Assembly (NCBI RefSeq): GCF_016287535.1
Contig: NZ_JAEFAJ010000002.1
Coordinates: forward strand, 115,516 to 179,515
Direction of reading: 5' to 3'
DNA: 64,000 bases
Origin: Ruminococcus sp.
Lineage (GTDB): Bacteria; Bacillota; Clostridia; Oscillospirales; Ruminococcaceae
Position numbers and translations under genes: made by a program
Notes under the pieces: generated by a model
Told to the model about the DNA's origin: nothing
Databases searched by the model: none
The model's input: only the letters and a program-made list of their open reading frames with translations
In this document: positions 35,811 to 44,702 of the stretch, in pieces
How the letters are laid out: every line of letters starts with the position of its first letter
Numbering within the stretch: position 1 is the stretch's first letter

Positions 35811-36983
35811 GTGCCGAAGGTTTATGACGCCGATGACATCGTAGATCAGAAAAATCGGATGAAGCGGCAAAAACGACTGCGGCGGTTGATTTTGATACTG
35901 CTGGCAGCCGCTGTCGGAACGGGGCTTTATTTTACCCGCGAAAAGTGGTATAATAAATTAAGGGGTATAGGAGAACAGTACAGGACTATCGTCAATTCGG
36001 GCAAGCTTGCTGAAGGAAACTTTCCTATAGAGGTCAGCGGCGGATCAGAATATCAGCTCTGCCTTTCAGGCAGAAAGATGATACTGCTCAGCGATACGTA
36101 TACTTATTACTATGATACTGACGGCACACTTATGAAGCGCCGGCAGCATACATACAACAATACAGTGCTGCGTACCGCAGGAGGACGGGCCCTGCTTTAT
36201 GAACAGGGCGGAAATGATCTCAGTGTAGAGGACGAGGATCAGGTCTTCTACACAAAGACCTTCGCCAAAAGACAGATACTCTTCGCAAGGATAAGCGAGG
36301 AGGGCTATACAGCTGTAGTGACCACTGAGGACAACTACAACTGTGAGCTTACAGTGTATGATAAAAGGGGAAAGTACATTTACAAAAGGCAATGTATCGA
36401 AAGAGTCAGTGACCTAAGCTTTATTGACGGAAGCAAAGGTTGCGTGCTGGGATATATCTCAGCAGAAAACGGTCAGCTCATTACCAAGGTTCAGAAGATC
36501 AGTTTCAATGAGAAATCGGAGCACTGGACATCCCCGGGTCTCAATACCCTCGGTCTCAATGTCTGCGGATACGAAAGCGGCGCTTTTGTTATCGGCGCAG
36601 ACGCCTGCGGCTATGTTGACAACAGCGGTCAGATAAGCTCGTATTACTCTTATGACGGCGAGTTTGTTGCAGGCGCAAGCGAGAACGGCAATTCAGCAGT
36701 TATAGTAAATAACGATGATAGAAGAAAATACGTCATGGCTCTGTTCAGCGGCGAAAAAGCCGAAGCGCTCGAAATAGTGCTTGATGAGCCTTCAATTGAC
36801 GTTACCATCTATGAGGACCTGGCATATGTAATGTGTCAGGGAAAGATAATGGCTTATGATTTCCGCGGCGGACTGCGTTCCATTGCGGACGTAAGCGACT
36901 CATATACCGGCTTTGTACGCAGCGATGATCATATTTTCCTGATGGGCTACAATAAAATAGACCGTATAGATTATGAAAGCTGA
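35811..36983 (+). CDS. DUF5711-type membrane-anchored beta-propeller-like protein
   Basis: Encodes 390 residues. A basic N-terminus (QKNRMKRQKRLRR) precedes one membrane helix (LILILLAAAVGTGLYF), so the rest should be outside the cell. The remainder has repeated blade-like strands with Tyr and Asp (YTYYYDTDGTLMKR, ELTVYDKRGKYIYK, AYVMCQGKIMAYDF), as in DUF5711 proteins of Clostridia. The role is unknown. The start is GTG at 35811 behind AAAGGAGG. It lies between truA and a CvpA-like gene, an arrangement I take as conserved but cannot check. Confidence 0.82.
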   Translation: MPKVYDADDIVDQKNRMKRQKRLRRLILILLAAAVGTGLYFTREKWYNKLRGIGEQYRTIVNSGKLAEGNFPIEVSGGSEYQLCLSGRKMILLSDTYTYYYDTDGTLMKRRQHTYNNTVLRTAGGRALLYEQGGNDLSVEDEDQVFYTKTFAKRQILFARISEEGYTAVVTTEDNYNCELTVYDKRGKYIYKRQCIERVSDLSFIDGSKGCVLGYISAENGQLITKVQKISFNEKSEHWTSPGLNTLGLNVCGYESGAFVIGADACGYVDNSGQISSYYSYDGEFVAGASENGNSAVIVNNDDRRKYVMALFSGEKAEALEIVLDEPSIDVTIYEDLAYVMCQGKIMAYDFRGGLRSIADVSDSYTGFVRSDDHIFLMGYNKIDRIDYES

Positions 36984-37053
36984 CTCTTATCAAGGATCAA
37001 TTCTATTACCCGAAAGGAGGCAGCGTCATCGGATGTGATAGGCGCGAAATAGT

Positions 37054-37950
37054 ATGGGAGAACAATTTTGGTGGTTTTACGATGTTATCGTAATAGCTGT
37101 AGCAGCCCTGTGCATATTTATTACAGCAAAGAAGGGTCTGCTCAAGGCGTCATTTGCAGTAGTAGGCTATATTCTGGCAGTATTTGTCAGCTTTTCAATC
37201 AGTTCGGGGATAGCTGACAAAATAACCGAGGATGCCATAAGGGGAAGCAATTCCCAGAAGATGCACCAGACGCTTTATGATTACAAGTATTCGGAAGAGC
37301 TTGCAGCAAAGATCGAGGGACTGAAATACAATATCTATGTAAGTCCGAGTGCCCTTGAGGACGTCTACAGCTCAGGCGAAGATGTTGACTATAATATCTA
37401 TGATTTCCTGAATAAGCTCAGCAATAAGAAAGTCGATGAGGAAGAAGTATTCTACGAAAAGCTCCATAACTGCTATGCGGAAGCGGCAAAATCCCTCATC
37501 TCAAGGCAGCTGAATCAGTATTCGGCAGAATATGCTGCAAATGAGATCAGAAAGGATCCGCAGACATTCTGGCAGTTCCTGAAGATCATAAGCGATCCGG
37601 AGAATTCACAGCCGGGTGCAAATTTCCTTGTGGATCATTATCTTATGACGCCTTACAGGACTTATATCAGGCTTATTGTATATCTTATAGCGTTTGTACT
37701 TATCCTGCTCGCAGCGCTTGCCATAGCACACGCTGCCGCAAGGAACGACCATACGGACAATGGTGCGGTAACATATATTTTCTGCGGTATAATAGGTATC
37801 GCAAAGGCTGCGGCGATAGTATTCGCCATTGCAGTGATCATAAGACTGTATGTGATTATGGGCAGCAATAAAATGCTGTTCTTCAATCATGATGTAATTG
37901 AGAAGAGCTATATTTTCAAGTATTTCTATCAGATCGTGCAGAAATGGTAG
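37054..37950 (+). CDS. CvpA-like membrane protein
   Basis: Encodes 298 residues with helices at about 8-28, 32-52, 205-230 and 240-270. The first helices (DVIVIAVAALCIFITAKKGLLKASFAVVG) match the CvpA family, with the GxLK turn between helices 1 and 2. A soluble loop of about 140 residues separates the two halves, longer than in most CvpA. CvpA proteins act in envelope homeostasis or toxin export in other bacteria. The ribosome site for ATG 37054 is poor (AGGCG), yet other starts are closed by stops. Confidence 0.8.
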   Translation: MGEQFWWFYDVIVIAVAALCIFITAKKGLLKASFAVVGYILAVFVSFSISSGIADKITEDAIRGSNSQKMHQTLYDYKYSEELAAKIEGLKYNIYVSPSALEDVYSSGEDVDYNIYDFLNKLSNKKVDEEEVFYEKLHNCYAEAAKSLISRQLNQYSAEYAANEIRKDPQTFWQFLKIISDPENSQPGANFLVDHYLMTPYRTYIRLIVYLIAFVLILLAALAIAHAAARNDHTDNGAVTYIFCGIIGIAKAAAIVFAIAVIIRLYVIMGSNKMLFFNHDVIEKSYIFKYFYQIVQKW

Positions 37951-38033
37951 TATACCGGATATGATGCGATATGCCGTTCACTCCGCTTTTACGCGGAGAT
38001 GCGGTCATAACTAACTACAGGAGGAACTGCCTG

Positions 38034-40382
38034 ATGATAATGTGCAGTAAATGCAAAAAAAGACCTGCGGTGGTGTTCATAACCTCTGTTCAGGGAAGCG
38101 AGAAGAAAAACGAGGGACTCTGCCTTTCATGCGCGAGAGCACAGAATATCCCGCAGATAAAGGAATATATGGATAAACTCGGTATCACCGACGAGGAGCT
38201 GGATCAGCTCTCCGATCAGATGATGGGTATGCTGGACGGCGACAGCTTTGAGATGGGCGGTTCAGGTGTGCTCCCTGATTTTATAACAAATATGTTCGGC
38301 GGAAATGATTCTGACGGCGATGAGGGCGAAAAGAGCGGCTTCGATCCGAGAAATCTCTTCGGCGGGAAGAGCTCAGACGATGAAAAGTTTTCAGACAACA
38401 AGGAAAAAAAGGGACCTCCCTTCGGCAGAGGCAAGGATAAAAAAATAAAGGAGCCGAAATTCCTCGGCAGCTACTGCACTAACCTCTCACAGAAAGCGGC
38501 TGACGGCAAGCTTGACAATATCATCGGAAGAGATATGGAGATAGACCGCGTCATACAGATCCTTTCAAGGCGTACCAAGAACAATCCATGTCTTATCGGT
38601 GAGCCCGGCGTCGGCAAGACCGCTATCGCCGAAGGCATTGCCCTGCGCATAAACGAGGGAAATGTTCCCTTCAACCTTGCGGACAAGAAAATATACCTCC
38701 TTGACCTTACTGCTCTCGTTGCGGGAACTCAGTTCCGCGGACAGTTCGAGAGCCGTGTGAAGGGACTTGTTGACGAGGTAAAGCGCGAGGGAAATATCAT
38801 ACTCTTTATCGACGAGGTCCATAATCTTGTGGGCGCAGGTGACTCGGAGGGTTCCATGAACGCCGCGAATATCCTGAAGCCGGCACTTTCAAGAGGCGAG
38901 GTACAGGTAATAGGTGCGACCACATTCGGCGAGTACCGCAAGTATATCGAAAAGGACTCCGCTCTGGAGCGCCGTTTCCAGCCTGTTACAGTAAACGAGC
39001 CCACTATAGAGGATACAGTAAGTGTACTCGTGGGAATAAAGAAGTATTATGAGGAATTCCATAAGGTACACATCTCGGATTATCTGGTAAGAGTCTGTGC
39101 TGTGCTCTCGGAGAGATATATCACAGACCGTTTCCTGCCGGATAAGGCTATCGACCTTCTTGACGAGAGCTGTGCCTTTGCTTCCATACGTTCTCCCGAA
39201 ATAGGAGAGTATGAGAAGTGCAGAAAGGAAATAAAAGTTCTGGAGGATATGGAGAACACCATATCCGAGCAGGAGGAGATAGACTACAAGGCTCTTGCAG
39301 AGGTCAAGGGCAAGCTCATACACCTCCGCGAGAGCGAGGCGGAGCTTAAAGAAAAGGCTGAAAACGTGAATGTTGAGGAGTCCGATGTTACCAAGGTGGT
39401 AGAGCGCTGGACCGGTATCCCTGCAAGCAAGATAGCCGAGAACGATTTCCTGAAGATAGCAAGGCTGGACGAGGCACTCAAAAAGCGCATCGTCGGTCAG
39501 GAAGAGGCTGTAGGCGTTCTTACCAAGGCGATAAAGCGTACAAGAGTACAGCTCAGCAAGCGCCGCAGACCTGCTTCGTTCATATTCGTAGGTCCTACGG
39601 GCGTGGGAAAAACCGAGCTTGTAAAGGTACTGGCTGAGGAGCTCTTTGACTCTCCGGATCCGCTTATCAGGCTGGATATGACAGAGTATATGGAGAAGCA
39701 CTCCGTTGCGCGTATGATAGGCTCGCCTCCGGGTTATGTAGGCTACGACGAGGCAGGACAGCTCACCGAAAAGGTACGCCGCAAGCCATATTCGGTAATA
39801 CTCTTTGACGAGATCGAAAAAGCTCACCCCGACGTTATGAATATACTCATGCAGATACTTGACGAGGGCAAGGTGGACGACGCTCACGGAAGAACTGTAA
39901 ACTTTGCAAATACTATAATCTGTATGACCTCAAATGCAGGCTCTACGGACAAGAGCATAGGCGTAGGCTTCAACCGCACAGAAAATGAGATAACCCGCGA
40001 AAAGGCAATGAAGGGGCTGAGAGATTTCCTGCGTCCGGAATTTATAAGCCGTATCGACGAGATAGTGGTATTCAAGGATCTTACCAAGGAGCATTATGCT
40101 CAGATCGCTGCCCTTACTCTCGATGAGATGAAGGAGCCCCTTGCGGAAAAGAATATATCACTTGAATATACAAAGGAAGCTCTTGATCTTATTGCGGAGA
40201 AATCCTTCGGCAAGTCCTACGGCGCAAGAGATATACGCCGTGTTATCCGTCAGGAGATAGAGGACAGTATCGCTGACCTGATAATAGAAAAGGTATCAGA
40301 AATTAATAAGATAGTTATATCCGTCAAGGACGGAAGCTTTAATGTTACCGGCAGAAAGGAGAAAGCCAAAAATGAAGCGTAA
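38034..40382 (+). CDS. ClpE-like AAA+ unfoldase with N-terminal zinc finger
   Basis: Hsp100 unfoldase, 782 residues. A four-Cys zinc finger opens the protein (Cys4, Cys7, Cys30, Cys33), as in ClpE. A Gly/Asp-rich linker follows, then AAA domain 1 (Walker [10 protein letters not shown]), a short middle coiled coil (residues about 390-450) and AAA domain 2 (GPTGVGKTE). The loop GVGFNRTE carries a VGF tripeptide as in ClpP-binding loops, so partnership with ClpP is likely. The start at 38034 is set by AGGAGG 9 bases upstream; the open frame before it is spurious. A small hairpin (CTCCGC/GCGGAG, 37981-37998) precedes it. No CtsR box was found. Confidence 0.9.
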   Translation: MIMCSKCKKRPAVVFITSVQGSEKKNEGLCLSCARAQNIPQIKEYMDKLGITDEELDQLSDQMMGMLDGDSFEMGGSGVLPDFITNMFGGNDSDGDEGEKSGFDPRNLFGGKSSDDEKFSDNKEKKGPPFGRGKDKKIKEPKFLGSYCTNLSQKAADGKLDNIIGRDMEIDRVIQILSRRTKNNPCLIGEPGVGKTAIAEGIALRINEGNVPFNLADKKIYLLDLTALVAGTQFRGQFESRVKGLVDEVKREGNIILFIDEVHNLVGAGDSEGSMNAANILKPALSRGEVQVIGATTFGEYRKYIEKDSALERRFQPVTVNEPTIEDTVSVLVGIKKYYEEFHKVHISDYLVRVCAVLSERYITDRFLPDKAIDLLDESCAFASIRSPEIGEYEKCRKEIKVLEDMENTISEQEEIDYKALAEVKGKLIHLRESEAELKEKAENVNVEESDVTKVVERWTGIPASKIAENDFLKIARLDEALKKRIVGQEEAVGVLTKAIKRTRVQLSKRRRPASFIFVGPTGVGKTELVKVLAEELFDSPDPLIRLDMTEYMEKHSVARMIGSPPGYVGYDEAGQLTEKVRRKPYSVILFDEIEKAHPDVMNILMQILDEGKVDDAHGRTVNFANTIICMTSNAGSTDKSIGVGFNRTENEITREKAMKGLRDFLRPEFISRIDEIVVFKDLTKEHYAQIAALTLDEMKEPLAEKNISLEYTKEALDLIAEKSFGKSYGARDIRRVIRQEIEDSIADLIIEKVSEINKIVISVKDGSFNVTGRKEKAKNEA

Positions 40383-41067
40383 TATCCTTGCAGCATTGCT
40401 TGCAGCGGCTTTAGCTGCCGGTATGGCAGGCTGCCTTGAAAAGAAGGAACCCGTAGTCTCGGACAGCGGAAAGACACCTTCTTCAACTTCGGCAGGCGAA
40501 AATGCTGAAGGCACGACAATGACCGAGAGCATGGAGCTCATGCGCCTGAAATATGCGGACGTTCCTGAGGCTTCAAGCGGTCCGGTCATAAAGATAAGCG
40601 ATACTTCCGCAAAGCCCGGCGAAATGGCTGAGGTCACGGTGTCCGTGAACGGTGCCAACGAAAACTGGATGATGTGCGGTATCCATATAACATATCCCGA
40701 CGTTCTGAAATGCAAGCTGGAAAATGAAGACGGTACGGACTTTTCAGTTGATTATGAGGCAGGTCCGGCTATAAAGAAGAGCGCAGGTTTTGTGGCTATG
40801 GACTGGGAGCTGAATCTTCCGGAAGAAATGGTACGCAATAAGACACGTTCACTTTTCTTTACGACGGTGTTCAAGGAAAATGACGGCAGAGACGGCGATA
40901 TAGCGACGTTCTACTTCAAGGTGCCGGAAGACGCAAAGCCCGGAACAGTATATGATCTGGGATACTACTTCATGGATTCGGATATGTTCAGAAATGCTGA
41001 AAACGACCAGTCGTTTGAGAAGTATGCCTTTGAACATCTTCAGGGCGGAAGCATTACAGTAAAATGA
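40372..41067 (+). CDS. Lipoprotein with a cohesin-like domain
   Basis: Encodes 231 residues. The start at ATG 40372 behind AAAGGAG overlaps the end of the Clp gene. A lipoprotein signal peptide ends in AAGMAGC with Cys21 as lipid site. A Ser/Thr/Glu linker (about 28-65) is followed by a domain, residues 71-231, that follows the cohesin pattern: VIKISDTSAKPGEMAEVTVS at its start, GIHITYPDVLKC, then DIATFYFKVPEDAKPGTVYD and the closing GGSITVK. Cohesins bind dockerins in cellulosomes, and dockerin proteins are encoded at 46476 and 61028. Lipid anchoring of a cohesin would place it on the cell membrane. A type III fibronectin-like or other beta-sandwich is an alternative reading. Confidence 0.75.
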   Translation: MKRNILAALLAAALAAGMAGCLEKKEPVVSDSGKTPSSTSAGENAEGTTMTESMELMRLKYADVPEASSGPVIKISDTSAKPGEMAEVTVSVNGANENWMMCGIHITYPDVLKCKLENEDGTDFSVDYEAGPAIKKSAGFVAMDWELNLPEEMVRNKTRSLFFTTVFKENDGRDGDIATFYFKVPEDAKPGTVYDLGYYFMDSDMFRNAENDQSFEKYAFEHLQGGSITVK

Positions 41068-41073
41068 TAACAG

Positions 41074-41109
41074 GGAGCTGCGGCGCTTACGGGCGGCAGC
41101 TCCATTTTA
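41074..41109 (+). terminator. Terminator-like hairpin after the cohesin lipoprotein
   Basis: GGAGCTGC (41074-41081) pairs with GCAGCTCC (41096-41103), followed by ATTTTAT. The weak T tract makes full termination doubtful. Confidence 0.6.
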
Positions 41110-41129
41110 TGCGGAAAGGACAATACATA

Positions 41130-42257
41130 ATGAATAAAAAGGAAACAGCGGAGATAAAGAAGAATTTTTCTGACAAGAGCGGCTTCTTTATAATGGAGCG
41201 CGTACTTACGGCTTTTATCGACGCTGAAAAGAATCTTCGCTACCATAATGTAAGCTCTTGCCTTACAATGCCTGTGGAGGAGCATGATGTATATGACGAA
41301 ACTCTGAAAAAGGTGCTCAATACCAATGTGGGCAAGGCATTTATCGAGTATGAGTTCCCGAATGAGGCTTATGACGAGGGACAGCCTCAGAATATCCTGT
41401 ATACTCTCCTGACATCTGAGCTGAAGGACGATATCGCCTGTGAGGAATTCCTGAACCATATCGCAAATAATATCGCATATACAGGGCCCTTTGCGGTAAT
41501 AACCTCATACTGCACCTACACTATCCGCAAAAAGGACAAAAATGACGAGTTCGCAGAGGGCGAGGACGAGATGTACCGCTATATACTTACTGCTATATGT
41601 CCTGTGAATACCAGCAAGGACGGTTTTGTTTTCGACAGTGTGGGCAATGAGATTACAAAAAAGGTGAATACCGAGCTGATAATAAGCAAGGCTCCCTCGG
41701 ACGGCTTCCTTTACCCTGTTTTCAGCAACAGGAGCTCCGATATAAATCATGTTATGTACTATACAAAGAATGTGAAGTCGCCCAATGTTTCGGTAGTTGA
41801 GAATGTACTGGGCTGCAGCTTTGTGATGTCAGCAGAGAGTGAAAAGAACAGCTTCCAGAGCATACTCAAAAATGTTGTGGGCGACGACCTTGACTATACT
41901 CTTATCAAGACTGTGAACGAGAAGATACAGGAGGTTGTCGAGGACAACAAGGACGATACGGACAGGGTTGTCATTGACAATATAAAGCTTAAAGATATAC
42001 TTGTTGATGTGGGACTTCCGGAAGAGCGTGTGAATATGGTAGAGCCCGTGTACGAAAAGGTATGCGGCAATGCTCCGCTTACGGCTGCTAACCTTGTGGA
42101 GACAAAGACGGTCCTTGCTGCACCGGGAATAACAGTTAATATCAAGCCTTCGGCGGCGGATAAGGTACGCACCAGCGTAGTTGACGGCAGACGCTGCCTC
42201 CTTATCGACATTGACGACCCCACTATCGAGATCAACGGACTGCCGGTTACTCTTTGA
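41130..42257 (+). CDS. DUF4317 family protein
   Basis: Encodes 375 residues. The N-terminus NKKETAEIKKNFSDKSGF matches the start of DUF4317 proteins, which are widespread in Clostridia and have no known role. The protein is soluble without a signal peptide. The C-terminal third has mixed alpha/beta character ending ..KVRTSVVDGRRCLLIDIDDP. The frame is open from 41064, but ATG 41130 behind AAAGGAC gives the family start. Confidence 0.83.
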   Translation: MNKKETAEIKKNFSDKSGFFIMERVLTAFIDAEKNLRYHNVSSCLTMPVEEHDVYDETLKKVLNTNVGKAFIEYEFPNEAYDEGQPQNILYTLLTSELKDDIACEEFLNHIANNIAYTGPFAVITSYCTYTIRKKDKNDEFAEGEDEMYRYILTAICPVNTSKDGFVFDSVGNEITKKVNTELIISKAPSDGFLYPVFSNRSSDINHVMYYTKNVKSPNVSVVENVLGCSFVMSAESEKNSFQSILKNVVGDDLDYTLIKTVNEKIQEVVEDNKDDTDRVVIDNIKLKDILVDVGLPEERVNMVEPVYEKVCGNAPLTAANLVETKTVLAAPGITVNIKPSAADKVRTSVVDGRRCLLIDIDDPTIEINGLPVTL

Positions 42258-42330
42258 TAATTGAGAATATATTTGCAGTGGGCGGTGCCGGCACAGTCCA
42301 CTAATAATCACTAATAACTGAACATTCAAG

Positions 42331-42356
42331 CGGGCGCACACTGTGCGCCCCTACAA
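42331..42356. repeat. GC-rich palindrome, GTAGGGG type
   Basis: GGGCGCACACTGTGCGCCC followed by CTACA: on the minus strand it reads TGTAGGGGCGCAC..GTGCGCCC. The same opening occurs at 17956 and 46243. A short heptad tract (AGCTGAC, GGCTAAT, GGCTAAA) follows at 42357-42377. Confidence 0.7.
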
Positions 42357-42373
42357 GCTGACGGCTAATGGCT

Positions 42374-42403
42374 AAAAAAGGAGACCAAAAGGTCTCCTTT
42401 TTT
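42374..42403. terminator. Bidirectional terminator between DUF4317 and Nudix genes
   Basis: A run of A, GGAGACC (42380-42386), loop AAAA, GGTCTCC (42391-42397), six T. It overlaps the end of the Nudix gene. Confidence 0.92.
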
Positions 42404-42815
42404 AATGATTCTCTTTTATAGCGCTTTTTGCTTTAGCGACTATAGTTCTGTCATTTTCGTATGACAGTATATTCGCAGCGTATGAAATGTCTACCCAGCG
42501 GATATCCGCTATCTCTCCCTCCTGAGGTGAAAAATCCACGTTTTTCGCCTTGGCAAGAAAATAAACGACTACCTTTACGGTGTCTTTCTTTGGTGAGTAG
42601 GTAACTGTTTCTCTGAATGTCGGATCAATTATCACGTCAATGGAGGTCTCCTCCATTATCTCACGACGAGCAGTCTCGACCTCGGTCTCGCCCTTTTCAA
42701 CGTGTCCCTTGGGAAAGGACCAGTGACCGCTGTTGATATGCTTTATCAGCAGAATTTCCGTATTGCCATGATATTTCCTGTAGACAATCGCGCCGCATGA
42801 TTTCTCGTGGAGCAT
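42402..42815 (-). CDS. Nudix hydrolase, Ap4A-hydrolase-like
   Basis: Encodes 137 residues of the Nudix fold. The Nudix box is complete: GHVEKGETEVETARREIMEE with the GX5EX7REUXEE pattern. The start SCGAIVYRKY and WSFPKG before the box are typical of bacterial diadenosine-tetraphosphate hydrolases and MutT-like house-cleaning enzymes. The start ATG at 42815 follows AAAGGATAA. Confidence 0.9.
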   Translation of the reverse strand: MLHEKSCGAIVYRKYHGNTEILLIKHINSGHWSFPKGHVEKGETEVETARREIMEETSIDVIIDPTFRETVTYSPKKDTVKVVVYFLAKAKNVDFSPQEGEIADIRWVDISYAANILSYENDRTIVAKAKSAIKENH

Positions 42816-42900
42816 ATATTATCCTTTCTTGCCCCTGTTTTTCGGGCAGAATAAAAGCAGACGCCATTCGGGGTGCTGCTTTTTTATGTTGTTCACAATT

Positions 42901-42929
42901 ATTATAGCATATTTTGTCTATTTTGTCTA
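42901..42929 (-). promoter_or_regulatory. Promoter of the Nudix gene
   Basis: On the minus strand, -35 TAGACA (42924-42929), 17-base spacer, -10 TATAAT (42901-42906). The rest of the 232-base gap before sipL is AT-rich with no feature I can name. Confidence 0.7.
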
Positions 42930-43047
42930 TACCCGACTTTGTAAATTTGTAATGAATTTTATCAAAATAAGGTGCTGCCTGTACGGTTCTAAATAATTCT
43001 TTTGCCGAATATCATTACATAAAGCAATCTTCAAGGAGGTCTACTTT

Positions 43048-44595
43048 ATGGATCTGAAACTTACCAAAGAGACTGTTCCGGCTGCTGAAGTGATATGCGA
43101 CAGCGTACAGGAACAGCCTGTTGAACTTGATTATATCCTGCCTGATTACTGTCCGGACGTATTCCGTCTTATACGCTGTGAAGCTGTTCCCGTCATCACA
43201 GACTGGAACGTCAGCGGTGACAGGTTGACCTATGAGCTGAGGTGTGATATACATATCCTCTATTGCGGCGAGGACGGCTCGGCGGTGCAGTCCGTGGAGC
43301 AGCAAAGGACGTTTACACGCACTGCTGAGCTGGGAAAAAGCGTGGAGCGTCCTGAGGTAAGGATAACCGCAAAGACCGATCATGTGAACTTCCGTGCTGT
43401 TAACAAGCGCCGTATCGACCTGAGGGGGGCTGTTTCCGTCAAGATAAGTGTTGCGGGGGAGCAGGCGCAGGAGGTGGTCTCTGACGCAGAGGGCATGAAT
43501 ATACAGCTCAGGAAGGTACCTGTGAAATACGCTGCACAGAGGCTGTCAGCCGTGAAGAATGTACGTGTCGAGGAGGAAATAGAGCTGACCGCTGCTCAGC
43601 CTGATATCGTCAGCGTCATAAGCTGCCGCTGCAGTGCTCAGGACTGTGAGATAAAGCTGATATCAGGAAAGCTCCTTGCAAGAGGTGAAGCAGATGTGGA
43701 ACTGCTTTATGCCGGAGACATAAATGATGAGATGACAGTAGAGCCTATGCGTTTCTCTCTGAGCTACAGTCAGATAATAGACGTTGACGGGCTTGATGAC
43801 AGCTTTGAGTGCAAGGTGGTGCCGGAAGCGGTCAGCTGCGATATAAGCATAATAAGCGGCAGCGATGCCCGTGCTGTCCGTTGTGAGACGGAGCTGAGGC
43901 TGTCATGCACGGCGGTCAAGACTGCAACGGTAATGATAGCGGAAGACGCTTTTTCAACAGTTTATCCCTGCGGAGTGGAAATGTCAGAGATAAAGGCAGA
44001 GCAGATACCGGTGGTATACGATGAGAGTATCCGCCACAGCGCAAGGCTCGCTGAGGGTGAGAACGTACCGCTGAAGATATATGCAATGTGGAGCGAGCCT
44101 AAGAATATCAACGCTCATATCGGTGAGGACGGGCGTTCTGTGGTCATCAGCGGTATGCTCGTTTACTCTATGGCGGCAAAAGAGAATACAGGCAGTATCA
44201 CCATGCCGGACCGCGAAGAGGCTTTTGAAGAAACTATTGCGCTCCCGGACCATATCAGCGGTGCAGATGTTTCGGCGGAGGTAAATGTCCGTGGGACCAC
44301 TTATGATATCTCTGCTGAGGGAGTCCTTACCGCAAAAGCTGATATGGCTGTCAGGCTGTCAGTATACAGTTCTGATTCCATAAGAGCTGTAACGGATATA
44401 ACCGTTGACGACAGTTCCAGAAAGGAGCGGGACGGCGATTACGCGATAAAGCTCTATTTCGGCAGCGAAAACGAGAAGGTGTGGGATATCGCAAAGCGCT
44501 ACAGCACAAGCGTTTCCGCTATAATGGAAGAAAACGACCTTACCGGTGAGAGACTTGAAAACGGCGGTATGCTGCTGATACCTATAGTATCGTGA
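43048..44595 (+). CDS. sipL: SipL-like protein: DUF3794 repeats with C-terminal LysM
   Basis: Encodes 515 residues without a signal peptide. The N-terminal part has DUF3794-type repeats (DYILPDYCPDVFRLIRCEA, then strand-rich units repeated to about residue 440). The last 50 residues form a LysM domain (VWDIAKRYSTSVSAIMEEND.. LENGGMLLIPI). This is the architecture of Clostridioides SipL, which binds SpoIVA through its LysM domain and tethers the coat to the forespore. spoIVA is the next gene, which strongly supports the call. CAAGGAGG precedes the ATG. No sporulation-sigma promoter could be picked with confidence. Confidence 0.88.
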   Translation: MDLKLTKETVPAAEVICDSVQEQPVELDYILPDYCPDVFRLIRCEAVPVITDWNVSGDRLTYELRCDIHILYCGEDGSAVQSVEQQRTFTRTAELGKSVERPEVRITAKTDHVNFRAVNKRRIDLRGAVSVKISVAGEQAQEVVSDAEGMNIQLRKVPVKYAAQRLSAVKNVRVEEEIELTAAQPDIVSVISCRCSAQDCEIKLISGKLLARGEADVELLYAGDINDEMTVEPMRFSLSYSQIIDVDGLDDSFECKVVPEAVSCDISIISGSDARAVRCETELRLSCTAVKTATVMIAEDAFSTVYPCGVEMSEIKAEQIPVVYDESIRHSARLAEGENVPLKIYAMWSEPKNINAHIGEDGRSVVISGMLVYSMAAKENTGSITMPDREEAFEETIALPDHISGADVSAEVNVRGTTYDISAEGVLTAKADMAVRLSVYSSDSIRAVTDITVDDSSRKERDGDYAIKLYFGSENEKVWDIAKRYSTSVSAIMEENDLTGERLENGGMLLIPIVS

Positions 44596-44599
44596 AATA

Positions 44600-44684
44600 T
44601 TAGAGCTAAGAGCTTAGAACTAAGAGCTAAGAAATAGAACTAAGAGGTCTGGTTTTGCGGATATTAGTCCTTAGATCTTAGTTC
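44600..44684. repeat. Heptad tract (TTAGAGC family) between sipL and spoIVA
   Basis: TTAGAGC, TAAGAGC, TTAGAAC, TAAGAGC, TAAGAAA, TAGAACT, AAGAGGT at 44600-44648, then TTAGTCC, TTAGATC, TTAGTTC at 44664-44684. The text is closely related to the array at 2136 and the tract at 2243-2277, 42 kb away. Confidence 0.85.
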
Positions 44685-44702
44685 TGAAAAAAGGAGAATA
44701 TT

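Noticed and set aside
38000..38033. CtsR operator before the ClpE-like gene
   Set aside because: No tandem AGGTCAAA-type heptads occur upstream. A single AAAGGTCAAAG at 60230 is isolated and inside a hairpin region.
41064..41129. Upstream start for the DUF4317 protein
   Set aside because: The extension covers the hairpin after the lipoprotein gene and does not match the family N-terminus.
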